9,890 nucleotides of DNA from assembly GCA_036521995.1 (NCBI GenBank), contig DATDGR010000139.1:1-9890 (forward strand), given 5' to 3'. The first letter of the stretch is position 1. Each line of letters starts with the position of its first letter. The notes beneath the pieces were generated by a model. That model was not told the DNA's origin and did not search any database. It saw only the letters and a list, made by a program, of their open reading frames with translations. Shown here one piece after another: positions 1-7,131 of this stretch. Source of the stretch: Gp13-AA77 sp036521995. Its GTDB lineage: Bacteria; Acidobacteriota; Terriglobia; UBA7540. A program made the position numbers and the translations under genes.

Positions 1-506
1 GCGTAACATTCAATGTGATCCTCGCGTATCCGGGCGAGACCGAGAAAGACCGCCTGGAGACTTTTCGGATCATGAGCGATATCGCCCGGCGATACTCGAA
101 TGTCAGCTTTTCGCCTAACATTTTTACCCCGTATCCCGGCATTCCGATCTGGCCTCAACTGAAGGCCCTGGGCGTCGTCGAGCCGCAGACGCTTGAGGAG
201 TGGAGTGACCTGCCGCTCGGCAAGAACGTTTTGCCCTGGCTTCAGGGTGAGGAGCTTAGGCGGCTCCAGCGCGTGCTCGAATTCTTCCTGCTGAACAATC
301 AGATTCGTAAGGCGACGTCTGGTGCGCCGTGGCTAAGGCGAGGCGTTCGCCGCGCGCTGGGCGCTCCCCTGAGGTGGCGTCTGCGGACCAGCCGCTTTGA
401 CTTCCCGTGGGAGCTTTGGCTGGCGCGTACCACGGAGCGGCTGGTCACGCGTCGCTCCCTCCTCACGGGCCAAAGCTTAAGCCACAGCATGCAGGAAGTT
501 TGCTAG
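1..506 (+). CDS. C-terminal part of a B12-binding-type radical SAM protein (5' end outside window)
   Basis: The frame is open from the left edge (first complete codon at base 3), so this is the tail of a longer gene; the GTG at 15 is internal. The visible part begins at the radical SAM domain strand carrying a YPGET motif, the counterpart of GYPGE in the intact paralogue at 514-2025. It continues into a P-YPG-IP segment and a TLEEW...PWL region, then a basic C-terminal tail rich in Arg. The YPG...EEW...PWL arrangement is also found in the protein at 4799-6262, so these two probably belong to one subfamily, distinct from the 514/2458 pair. The iron-sulfur cysteines and any cobalamin-binding domain would lie upstream and cannot be seen. 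It ends with TAG seven bases before the next gene, suggesting one transcript. Family assignment is fairly sure; substrate unknown. Confidence 0.85.
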   Translation, partial: VTFNVILAYPGETEKDRLETFRIMSDIARRYSNVSFSPNIFTPYPGIPIWPQLKALGVVEPQTLEEWSDLPLGKNVLPWLQGEELRRLQRVLEFFLLNNQIRKATSGAPWLRRGVRRALGAPLRWRLRTSRFDFPWELWLARTTERLVTRRSLLTGQSLSHSMQEVC

Positions 507-513
507 CAGTCCG

Positions 514-2025
514 ATGGGTTTCCGGATGGCTGACGTACTCCTCACACATTCGTACCACCTCTTCTACGATTCCAAGCAGGTTCGCAAGATGCAACCCTAT
601 CCACCGCTCGGGACACTCTATGCCGCGGCCTTACTCCGGCAATATGGATTCTCAGTCGCCCTCTTCGACGCCATGCTGGAGGACCCTGAACGCGGCTTCA
701 CGGCCGCCCTGGCACGCCATCGGCCGCAAATCGTCGCCATTTACGAAGACAACTTCAATTTTCTTTCCAAGATGTGCCTTACCCGCATGCGCGAGGTAGC
801 TTTCGGTATGCTCGACGCCGCGCGAGCTACAGGGGCCACCGTGGTGGTCAATGGTTCGGACGCCTCGGATCATGTGGAACAGTACCTTCAGCGTGGTTCC
901 CACTTTGTCCTTTTGGGTGAGGCGGAATGGACGCTGCTAGGCCTCGTTCGAGCCCTCGCCCAAGCCCAGCCCGATGTCCAACAGTTACGCCTTGCCGGAG
1001 GGGCCGCTGAAACGATCCCAGGCCTGGCGTTTTGGCGCCGTGACCCTGGCGAGGAAATTCGAACTTCCTCGCGGCCGCTCATGCGGAACCTGGACGAGCT
1101 CCCCTTCCCCGCCCGCGATCTCGTCGATATCGGCCGATACCACCAGACGTGGAAGTCTGCACACGGATTCTTTTCTCTCAACGCTGTGGCCAGCCGGGGA
1201 TGTCCCTTCCGATGCAACTGGTGCGCTAAGCCAATCTACGGCAACTCGTTTCATGCGCGCTCGGCCAAACGTGTTGCCGAGGAAATGCGACAACTGAAGG
1301 AAGACTTCGGGGCCGAGCATGTCTGGTTTGCAGATGACATTTTCGCGCTTAAGCCTCAATGGTCGCTCGAGTTCGCGGACGAGGTCGAGCGCCGACGGGC
1401 CGCGCTTCCCTTCAAGATACAGTCTCGCGTTGACCTGATGACGCCAGAAGTGGTTAGCGCCTTGCGGCGGGCAGGCTGTGCGGAGGTCTGGATGGGCGTC
1501 GAGTCGGGCTCGCAACGCATTCTGGATGCGATGGAGAAAGGCACATACCTCGCCGAAATTCCAGCCGCCCGGGAGAACCTCCGTCGTCACGCTATGAGAG
1601 CCTGCTTCTTTCTGCAGTTTGGATATCCGGGCGAAACGTGGGAGGACATTCAGGAGACCATCCGGCTCGTGCGGCGAACGCGCCCAGACGATATCGGAGT
1701 CTCGGTCGCCTATCCTCTGCCCGGCACGAAATTTTACGCGCGCGTCCGTGAACAGTTGGGAGAGAAGACCAACTGGGTGGATAGCGACGATCTGGCCGTG
1801 ATCTTCAAAGGGGCCTACACCAATGAATTCTATTGGGCGTTGCGCGATGCTCTGCATGCCGAGGTGGAGACCTGGAGCCAAGCTCAATCCAGGGGCAACG
1901 GCATGAGTTGCGTCCGCGTGCCTCTCGTCGGCAAGGACTCGACTGGGGCGGCGCATCTGTGGGAACTTGTCGACCAATTGGAGAAGACTTGCAGACGCGG
2001 AGCCGACGCACTCCTCCTGTGGTAA
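514..2025 (+). CDS. B12-binding domain radical SAM protein (paralogue 1)
   Basis: About 503 residues, usual for the cobalamin-binding radical SAM (class B methylase-like) family. Residues ~5-160 form the Rossmann-like B12-binding domain: LLTHSY start, PPLGTLYAA, and the GEAEWTL variant of the usual GEGE turn near its end. No DxHxxG cobalamin-ligand motif is seen, as in many family members. The radical SAM domain follows with CPFRCNWC, giving CX3CX2C at C230, C234 and C237 for the 4Fe-4S cluster. It then has WFADDIF (271-277), GVESGS (328-333) and GYPGE (370-374). Known members methylate unactivated carbons or rearrange skeletons using SAM and cobalamin; the substrate here cannot be inferred. 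The start is uncertain: ATG 514 has AGGAAG at 493-498, rather far upstream, while in-frame ATG 526 (MADVLLTH) aligns better with the paralogue's MDLLLTH. Cytoplasmic; no membrane segments. Likely co-transcribed with the gene ending at 506. Confidence 0.9.
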   Translation: MGFRMADVLLTHSYHLFYDSKQVRKMQPYPPLGTLYAAALLRQYGFSVALFDAMLEDPERGFTAALARHRPQIVAIYEDNFNFLSKMCLTRMREVAFGMLDAARATGATVVVNGSDASDHVEQYLQRGSHFVLLGEAEWTLLGLVRALAQAQPDVQQLRLAGGAAETIPGLAFWRRDPGEEIRTSSRPLMRNLDELPFPARDLVDIGRYHQTWKSAHGFFSLNAVASRGCPFRCNWCAKPIYGNSFHARSAKRVAEEMRQLKEDFGAEHVWFADDIFALKPQWSLEFADEVERRRAALPFKIQSRVDLMTPEVVSALRRAGCAEVWMGVESGSQRILDAMEKGTYLAEIPAARENLRRHAMRACFFLQFGYPGETWEDIQETIRLVRRTRPDDIGVSVAYPLPGTKFYARVREQLGEKTNWVDSDDLAVIFKGAYTNEFYWALRDALHAEVETWSQAQSRGNGMSCVRVPLVGKDSTGAAHLWELVDQLEKTCRRGADALLLW

Positions 2026-2457
2026 CGCTCGTGGCGCAGAAGCATAACGAGACTTCGCCTCAGCCCGACCGGCATGATTGCGCAGCCTAAAGGGGCGGAG
2101 CGCCCGACTCGCTTGCAACATTTCTTGAGGATCTCTGAACGGCGGCCACGGCGCAGCTGGTGAGAAAACATGGAGTTGAGTATCAAGTTCGCTCAGGCAA
2201 CGAGGGAAGCCACGTCTACCAGGTTAGCGCAGCTTCTTCCGGCGGCCCGCGTTCGGAGCCTAGGCGAATTGAGAAAGGTGAGAATCTGCATGACGAACAA
2301 AGCCACGATATTGAATTTATCCACCACATAATCTCTTACGCTCGGGCCAATTTGTACCCGCCCAAGCGGAGAAACACTCGGGCTTGCCGCATGCGGGCGA
2401 AGTGGGGCAGAAAAGAAGTCTTCACCCACTACTTGAGCTAACTTGATATTCATCACC
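2026..2457. other. 432-base gap between two radical SAM paralogues
   Basis: This is the only sizeable gap in an otherwise tightly packed array. I see no recognisable protein family in any frame, no tRNA, no clear rho-independent terminator and no cobalamin riboswitch. A GGGCG-GAG-CGCCC hairpin lies at 2093-2105 but no T-run follows. A 10-base palindrome CCGCATGCGG lies at 2387-2396. The stretch around 2285-2350 is noticeably richer in A/T than the flanking genes, which would suit a promoter for the downstream operon, although no convincing -35/-10 pair at proper spacing was found. The most plausible coding content is the 53-codon ORF at 2170-2331, listed separately. Confidence 0.6.
2170..2331 (+). 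CDS. Possible small protein, 53 aa, unknown
   Basis: The ATG at 2170 is preceded by GGTGAG at 2159-2164, five bases upstream, a better ribosome binding site than those of most genes in this window. The frame runs 53 codons to TAA at 2329-2331. About two thirds of its codons end in G or C, compatible with coding sequence but not decisive. The peptide starts MELSIKFAQATREATS, has a basic, Arg/Leu-rich middle that could form an amphipathic helix, and ends in a short polar/hydrophobic tail, CMTNKATILNLSTT. It has no signal peptide or membrane segment and matches no family I recognise. A second ATG at 2290 inside it also has a good Shine-Dalgarno (AAAGGTGAG) and would give only 13 residues. Its position beside radical SAM genes allows, but does not show, a modified-peptide precursor; it may equally be non-coding. 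Confidence 0.22.
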   Translation: MELSIKFAQATREATSTRLAQLLPAARVRSLGELRKVRICMTNKATILNLSTT

Positions 2458-3927
2458 ATGGATTTGTTACTGACCCACGGTTACTTCTTGTACGAGGATC
2501 CCAAGGAGCTTCAAATCATGAAGCCGTACGTCCCCCTGGGTATCCTCTATATTTCCTCCCATCTGCGCAGCAGAGGTCTGCGTGTCGAGGTCTTCGATAC
2601 AACATTCTCTTCACGGCAGGAGCTTTTTGGCGTGTTGCGCTCACACCCGCCTACAGTCCTGGGGGTCTATGCAAACCTGATGACGCGCTCCAACGTCATC
2701 CAAATCCTCCGCGTGGCCAAGGAAGCAGGATGGAGTACCGTGGTCGGCGGCCCGGAACCGGGAGCCTACACGGACGAGTATCTGGAAGCTGGCGCCGACG
2801 TGGTCGTCTTTGGCGAAGGCGAGATAACTACGGAAGAGTTGCTTCCGGTGTTACGGATTGAGCCGGTAGGTTCCCCGGCATCCATCCAGGCCCTGGCGCA
2901 AGTTCGCGGTATCGCATTCCGATCAGCAGACGGATCCGTCCAGCGGACTCTGCCGCGCCCCCAGATTGCCAATATCGATGCCCAACCCTGGCCAGATCGT
3001 GAAGCCGTCGACATCGATCGCTATATCCAAACCTGGCGCGAACATCAGGGTCAAGGCTCAGTGTCGCTCATCACGGCGCGCGGCTGCCCTTACCACTGCC
3101 GGTGGTGCAGCCACGAAGTCTTCGGAAAGACACATCGGCGCAGAAAGCCCATTTCGGTGGTGGACGAACTCGACTGGTTGGTTGACCGCTACCACCCGGA
3201 CATGGCTTGGATGGCCGACGACGTTTTTACTATTCATCCCGGCTGGATCGAGCAGTACGCCGCCGAGATGAAGCGCCGCGGATTGAAGCTGCCGTTCGAA
3301 TGTATCTCTCGAGCCGACCGCCTGAGTCCCCGGATGATGGATATTCTCGCCGAGCTCCGGTGCTTCCGCGTTTGGATCGGCTCGGAGAGCGGCTCGCAAC
3401 GGGTTTTGGACGCTATGGCGCGGGGAGTGACACTGGAGCAAGTCCGGTCTGCGGTGGCGATGGCGAAATCGCGGGGCATCAAGACTGGAATGTTCTTGAT
3501 GTGGGGTTACCAGGGCGAGGATTTGGACGACATTGAAGCGACCATCGAGCACGTGAAGCGCTCGGACCCCGACGTCTTCTTCACGACCGTGTCCTATCCC
3601 GTCAAAGGGACCCCCTATTTCCAGGAAGTCTCGTCGCGTCTCGTGAGCCCGAAGCCCTGGGCCGAAGGCTCCGACCGCGATTACAGGATCAGGGGCCGCC
3701 ATTCGCGGCGCTTTTACCAGTTCGCTGACCAGTTGCTACGATCCGAAGTTGAGCTGCACCGGCGGCTGAATCGCGCTAGGGCCGCGATCGACGGAGCTTC
3801 GAGCGCTGTGGCGCCGGCGCCGGATTCTCTCGAAGGACAGGCCTCTTCCGAACTGGCCGGTCTAGAGAGAACAATCCTGGAAGCACGCGAAGGACTGAGG
3901 GCCGCCTTCACGGAGGTCGAGGCCTGA
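2458..3927 (+). CDS. B12-binding domain radical SAM protein (paralogue 2)
   Basis: About 489 residues from ATG 2458. An upstream in-frame TTG at 2443 would add five residues, but MDLLLTHGY matches the start of the paralogue at 514-2025, so 2458 is preferred; no clear Shine-Dalgarno is visible for either. The N-terminal ~160 residues form a B12-binding Rossmann-type domain (KPYVPLGILY; VVGGPEPG; VVFGEGE) without DxHxxG. The radical SAM core has CPYHCRWC, with C210, C214 and C217 as CX3CX2C, then MADDVF (252-257), GSESGS (308-313) and GYQGE (350-354), a variant of GYPGE. The last ~70 residues are a mostly helical Ala/Glu/Arg-rich extension. Motif-by-motif correspondence with the 514-2025 protein shows an old duplication. 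It probably performs a SAM/cobalamin-dependent radical reaction on an unknown substrate. Five bases separate it from the downstream methyltransferase. Confidence 0.9.
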   Translation: MDLLLTHGYFLYEDPKELQIMKPYVPLGILYISSHLRSRGLRVEVFDTTFSSRQELFGVLRSHPPTVLGVYANLMTRSNVIQILRVAKEAGWSTVVGGPEPGAYTDEYLEAGADVVVFGEGEITTEELLPVLRIEPVGSPASIQALAQVRGIAFRSADGSVQRTLPRPQIANIDAQPWPDREAVDIDRYIQTWREHQGQGSVSLITARGCPYHCRWCSHEVFGKTHRRRKPISVVDELDWLVDRYHPDMAWMADDVFTIHPGWIEQYAAEMKRRGLKLPFECISRADRLSPRMMDILAELRCFRVWIGSESGSQRVLDAMARGVTLEQVRSAVAMAKSRGIKTGMFLMWGYQGEDLDDIEATIEHVKRSDPDVFFTTVSYPVKGTPYFQEVSSRLVSPKPWAEGSDRDYRIRGRHSRRFYQFADQLLRSEVELHRRLNRARAAIDGASSAVAPAPDSLEGQASSELAGLERTILEAREGLRAAFTEVEA

Positions 3928-3932
3928 GATCC

Positions 3933-4802
3933 GTGGCAATTACCGGAAGCCCGTTCTCGCCCCCAGCGGCGCCTTTTGACGCTGTGGCGGATACCTATGA
4001 TGAGACTTTCACCAGTTCGCAAATTGGGCGCACGCAGCGCGATGCGGTCACCAGCGAGTTTGACCACGTGTTCCGGCCCGGGCAGCGAATCCTGGAAATC
4101 AACTGCGGAACGGGCTTTGATGCCGTTTTCCTCGGTAGGCACGGGGTGAAAGTACTGGCGTGTGACTCTTCACCCCGCATGATCGAAGTCGCGCGTCGGC
4201 GGGCGGCCCAGTCCGGGGTTGAGCACTGCGTGGACTTTCGCGTGCTCGCGAGCGAACGGATTGGCGCCCTGACCCCAACCGAGGGGATGGCGGGATTTGA
4301 TGGACTTCTTTCGAACTTCGGCGGTCTAAACTGCATTAAAGACCTGAGTGCGGTGGCTGGTGACTTAGCCCGGCTTTTGAAGCCCGGCGCCCCAGCCCTG
4401 CTTTGCGTGTTTGGGCGCTCTTGTCTGTGGGAAGTCCTCTGGTACCTCGGGCAGGGAAATGCGACCCAGGCTTTCCGACGTTTCGGCACGGATGGCAGCC
4501 TCGCCCGACTGGGCGGCGGTGTGACGATACGCGTTCACTATCCTTCAGTCCGCGAAATCGCGAGGGCCTTCACTCCACATTTCAGTCTTCGGCACTGGAA
4601 GGGTGTGGGCGTGGCGGTGCCGCCATCCTATATGGAACCGTGGGTGCGGCGATTCCCGCGAATTCTCAAGCTGCTGGCGGAAGCTGATCGAGGGCTCGGA
4701 CGCTGCCCGCTGATCAAGGCGGTTGCCGATCACGTGCTGTTGACCTTCGGGCGAAAGTCGGCGCCACGGTACGAAATCGAGGGTTCTCATTTCGACTCAT
4801 GA
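3933..4802 (+). CDS. Class I SAM-dependent methyltransferase
   Basis: 289 residues from GTG 3933, which has GAGG at 3919-3922 about ten bases upstream and lies five bases after the previous stop. A short N-terminal segment with the typical FDAVADTYDETF leads into the Rossmann fold. SAM-binding motif I is EINCGTGFD (residues 55-63), and the acidic residue after strand 2 lies in ACDSSPRMIEVA. LSNFGGLNC and LARLLKPGA correspond to the later core motifs. The C-terminal third (PPSYMEPWVRRFP, then a helical stretch ending in LLTFGRK) looks like a substrate-recognition cap. Chemically it would move a methyl group from SAM to an O, N or acidic C of a small molecule or glycan; the acceptor is unknown. 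No transmembrane helix. The TGA stop overlaps the next gene's ATG (ATGA), implying translational coupling with the radical SAM protein at 4799. Confidence 0.9.
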   Translation: MAITGSPFSPPAAPFDAVADTYDETFTSSQIGRTQRDAVTSEFDHVFRPGQRILEINCGTGFDAVFLGRHGVKVLACDSSPRMIEVARRRAAQSGVEHCVDFRVLASERIGALTPTEGMAGFDGLLSNFGGLNCIKDLSAVAGDLARLLKPGAPALLCVFGRSCLWEVLWYLGQGNATQAFRRFGTDGSLARLGGGVTIRVHYPSVREIARAFTPHFSLRHWKGVGVAVPPSYMEPWVRRFPRILKLLAEADRGLGRCPLIKAVADHVLLTFGRKSAPRYEIEGSHFDS

Positions 4803-6262
4803 TCGTTCTCTATAATCCCAAGGCAACACGCTATCGAAACCGAAGGTTTCCGCTTTCGGTCCTCTCCGTGGCGGCGGTCCTCGAAGGCCGCGAGGAATAC
4901 GCCATCGTGGACGGGAACCTCGATCCGCGGCCCACCGACACCCTCGCCGCAATGGCGCGGTCGAAGTCCGTCGACCTCCTGGCCGTGACGGTGATGCCCG
5001 GTCCGCAGACGCGCAGCGCGGTCGCGAGCTGCGGGGAATTCCGCGCGCGCTTTCCGCAAGTGCCGATCGTTTGGGGCGGGTATTTTCCTTCGAACTATAC
5101 GGAGGCTGCGCTGAATGCGCTCTACGTCGACTTCGCCGTACGCGGCCAGGGTGAAGATCCAATACTGGAGCTGATCGCAGCCCTGCGTGGGGAGCGTGGT
5201 CTCGAAGGCATCCGCGGTCTGTCCTACAAGGACCGCAACGGCAAGACGCGCCACAATCCGGAGCGGCCCCTGCGCAAGCTCGATGACTTCCCTTGGTATC
5301 CCTATCACCGCATTCCGGCGGAGAAGTACCTTCTTCCCACTTTCCTGGGCCGTCGTACCGCCGTGCACCAAGCCAGCATCGGGTGCCCGTTCCGCTGCAA
5401 CTTCTGCGGCGTGGTCACGTTCTCGGGCAGTCGCGAGAAAATGGAATCGCCGGCGCGAACCCAAGCCATCCTGCAGCATCTGACGCGCACCTACGGGGTA
5501 GACGCCGTTCAGTTTTACGATAACAACTTCTTTCTGCGAGAAGACCAGGCGCGTGACTTGGCGGAGCGTCTCACACCCCTCAAGATGCGCTGGTGGTGCG
5601 AGGCTCGCGCCGACATCATGATGCGATACTCGGACCAGACGTTCGAGGCCATCCGCCGGGCGGGTTGCGCCATGATCTTTTTCGGCGCCGAGTCAGGATC
5701 AAACCAGGTCCTGCGCGAAATGAAGAAGGACTTGAAGGCCGAGGACACGCTCGAGCTGGCCGCGCGCATCCGCCACTTTGGAATTATTCCTGAATTCTCG
5801 ATCATCTTCGGTAACCCTCAGGATCCCGAGGGGGATGCCCGCAATTGTTTCAGGTTCATCCGAAAGCTAAAACGGCTGAATCCCGCCTCGGAGATCGTGG
5901 TCCAGCACTACACGCCCGTGCCCCAGCGCGACCGGATGTATGGCGGCGTGGAAGATCAGATTCAGTTCCCATCCACGCCTGACGAATGGGCCACCGAGCG
6001 TTGGCAGCGCTTTGCTACTCAAAAGGACCCGTCCACACCCTGGCTGAAGCGCCGCACCAAGCGCTTAATCGATAATTTCGAACTGGTCGTTTCTTCGCGC
6101 TGGCCCACCGTTCAGGACATCCGCCTGCCAAACTGGGGAAGGTGGATGCTCAAAGCCTTGAGCGGCTGGCGGTACCGCTTAGGTGTTTACGATCTACCCT
6201 TCGAGTTGAAATGGGCGCAGCAAGTCATCAATCTCCGCAAGCCGAAAGTAGAAAGCCTGTGA
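4799..6262 (+). CDS. B12-binding domain radical SAM protein (second subfamily)
   Basis: 487 residues, starting in the ATGA overlap with the methyltransferase gene. The N-terminal domain (IVLYNPKATRY; VWGGYFPSNY; VRGQGEDP in place of GEGE) has the cobalamin-binding Rossmann pattern without DxHxxG. The radical SAM core carries CPFRCNFC, with C196, C200 and C203 as CX3CX2C, then FYDNNFF (239-245) where the other paralogues have ADD-F, and GAESGS (296-301). At 335-342 the sequence is IIFGNPQD, so the GYPGE motif of the other copies is degenerate here. The C-terminal region (YTPVPQ, PDEW, TPWLKRRTKRL, then a Trp-rich helical tail) matches the tail of the protein ending at 506 rather than the 514/2458 pair. 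Substrate unknown; probably a methylation or carbon-skeleton step in the same pathway as the two flanking methyltransferases. Confidence 0.9.
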   Translation: MIVLYNPKATRYRNRRFPLSVLSVAAVLEGREEYAIVDGNLDPRPTDTLAAMARSKSVDLLAVTVMPGPQTRSAVASCGEFRARFPQVPIVWGGYFPSNYTEAALNALYVDFAVRGQGEDPILELIAALRGERGLEGIRGLSYKDRNGKTRHNPERPLRKLDDFPWYPYHRIPAEKYLLPTFLGRRTAVHQASIGCPFRCNFCGVVTFSGSREKMESPARTQAILQHLTRTYGVDAVQFYDNNFFLREDQARDLAERLTPLKMRWWCEARADIMMRYSDQTFEAIRRAGCAMIFFGAESGSNQVLREMKKDLKAEDTLELAARIRHFGIIPEFSIIFGNPQDPEGDARNCFRFIRKLKRLNPASEIVVQHYTPVPQRDRMYGGVEDQIQFPSTPDEWATERWQRFATQKDPSTPWLKRRTKRLIDNFELVVSSRWPTVQDIRLPNWGRWMLKALSGWRYRLGVYDLPFELKWAQQVINLRKPKVESL

Positions 6263-7131
6263 GCGGGAGTTCAGCTCTTGAAAGGACGCCAGGCAAGCAC
6301 GTTATTCCGGGCAGAATGACGAATCCCGTTCTGGAAGGACGGGGTGCAAGTAACCCTCAAGGGGCGCGGTCAACGGGACCGCGGGAAGAGGTGCACGCTT
6401 TCGCGTCACTGGACGACCCCACACCGAGATCGTGCGTACTCGCGGTCGAAGAGGGCTACGAACTCTGGGCACCCACCTATGACAGTGACCCGAATCCCCT
6501 GCTGGCGCTTGAGGAACGAATGGTGGGCGCTCTTCTTCCGGGTCTAACGGGAAAGGATGTTCTTGATTTTGCCTGTGGGACGGGGCGCTGGCTGGAGAGG
6601 CTCGTGAGGTCCGGTGTCCGCCGGGCCGTGGCCTTCGACCTTTCGCCGGCGATGTTAGCCGTAGCGAACGCGAAGCCCGGCATTCGACAGCACCTGGTGC
6701 GTGCCCACTGCACGGCGCTCCCCTTTCGTTCCGGTATGGCCGACCTGGTGATCTGTTCGTTCGCGCTCAGCCACGTGCCGGACCTTCGGTTGTTAGCGCG
6801 CGAGTTGGCCAGCGTGACGAGACCCGGCGCGGACTGTTACATCAGCGACGTTCATCCCGCCGCCCACGCCCGGGGTTGGCGCACCGGCTTCCGGCACGCC
6901 GGCCGATCGGTGGAGATCGCCAGCTTCACCCGGCCCGTCGATCAAGTGCGCGAGGCGTTTGCTTCGCGAGGTTTCGAATTGAAACGATTGCTCGAGTCGA
7001 GCCTGGGCGAGCCTGAAAGGCCTATCTTCGTGCAGGCTGGAAGAGGGCACCTTTTCGATGACGCCGCCCGAGTGTGGGCGGTCGTCGTCTGCCACTTTAG
7101 GCGGGCAGGATCGAGCATTGAGGCGCGATGA
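6259..7131 (+). CDS. Class I SAM-dependent methyltransferase (UbiE/BioC-like fold)
   Basis: Counted from GTG 6259, which overlaps the preceding TGA as GTGA, the product is 290 residues. This start fits the ATGA overlaps at 4799 and 7128, but no good Shine-Dalgarno is present. ATG 6316 (271 residues) is a reasonable alternative, and the open frame even extends back to GTG 6142 inside the upstream gene. Conserved sequence begins only at about EEGYELWAPTYD, so the first ~50 residues are probably disordered or untranslated. Motif I is DFACGTGRW (103-111), followed by AFDLSPAMLAVA with its ribose-binding Asp, then LPFRSGMADLVICSFALSHV and a post-motif LASVTRPGADCYISDVHP. This is the UbiE/BioC-like pattern of small-molecule methyltransferases. 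The acceptor is unknown. It shares only the fold motifs with the methyltransferase at 3933-4802, so the two probably have different substrates. Confidence 0.85.
   Translation: MSGSSALERTPGKHVIPGRMTNPVLEGRGASNPQGARSTGPREEVHAFASLDDPTPRSCVLAVEEGYELWAPTYDSDPNPLLALEERMVGALLPGLTGKDVLDFACGTGRWLERLVRSGVRRAVAFDLSPAMLAVANAKPGIRQHLVRAHCTALPFRSGMADLVICSFALSHVPDLRLLARELASVTRPGADCYISDVHPAAHARGWRTGFRHAGRSVEIASFTRPVDQVREAFASRGFELKRLLESSLGEPERPIFVQAGRGHLFDDAARVWAVVVCHFRRAGSSIEAR

Noticed and set aside
2093..2105. GGGCG-GAG-CGCCC hairpin as a terminator after the gene ending at 2025
   Set aside because: The stem is only five base pairs with a three-base loop, and no T-run follows.
985..2121. Long minus-strand open frame of 378 codons opposite the radical SAM gene at 514-2025
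   Set aside because: It lies antisense to a gene with clear domain motifs, has no recognisable domains, and is the usual result of GC-rich codon use.
2387..2396. CCGCATGCGG palindrome as an operator
   Set aside because: A single ten-base palindrome in GC-rich DNA is expected by chance, and no second copy or promoter context was found.
2160..2441. 93-codon open frame starting at GTG 2160 in the gap
   Set aside because: It has no Shine-Dalgarno at its start, low-complexity Arg/His-rich composition and no family resemblance; the overlapping 53-codon frame has the better start signal.
2026..2457. Cobalamin riboswitch ahead of the B12-type radical SAM gene at 2458
   Set aside because: No recognisable B12-box or other conserved cobalamin riboswitch core sequence is visible; the short GCCAC near 2144 is not enough.
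3058..3702. Minus-strand open frame of 214 codons opposite the radical SAM gene at 2458-3927
   Set aside because: It mirrors a well-supported coding region and has His/Arg/Pro-rich composition without family motifs.
4787..5479. Minus-strand open frame of 230 codons opposite the radical SAM gene at 4799-6262
   Set aside because: The plus-strand protein has all the expected radical SAM motifs; the antisense product shows none.
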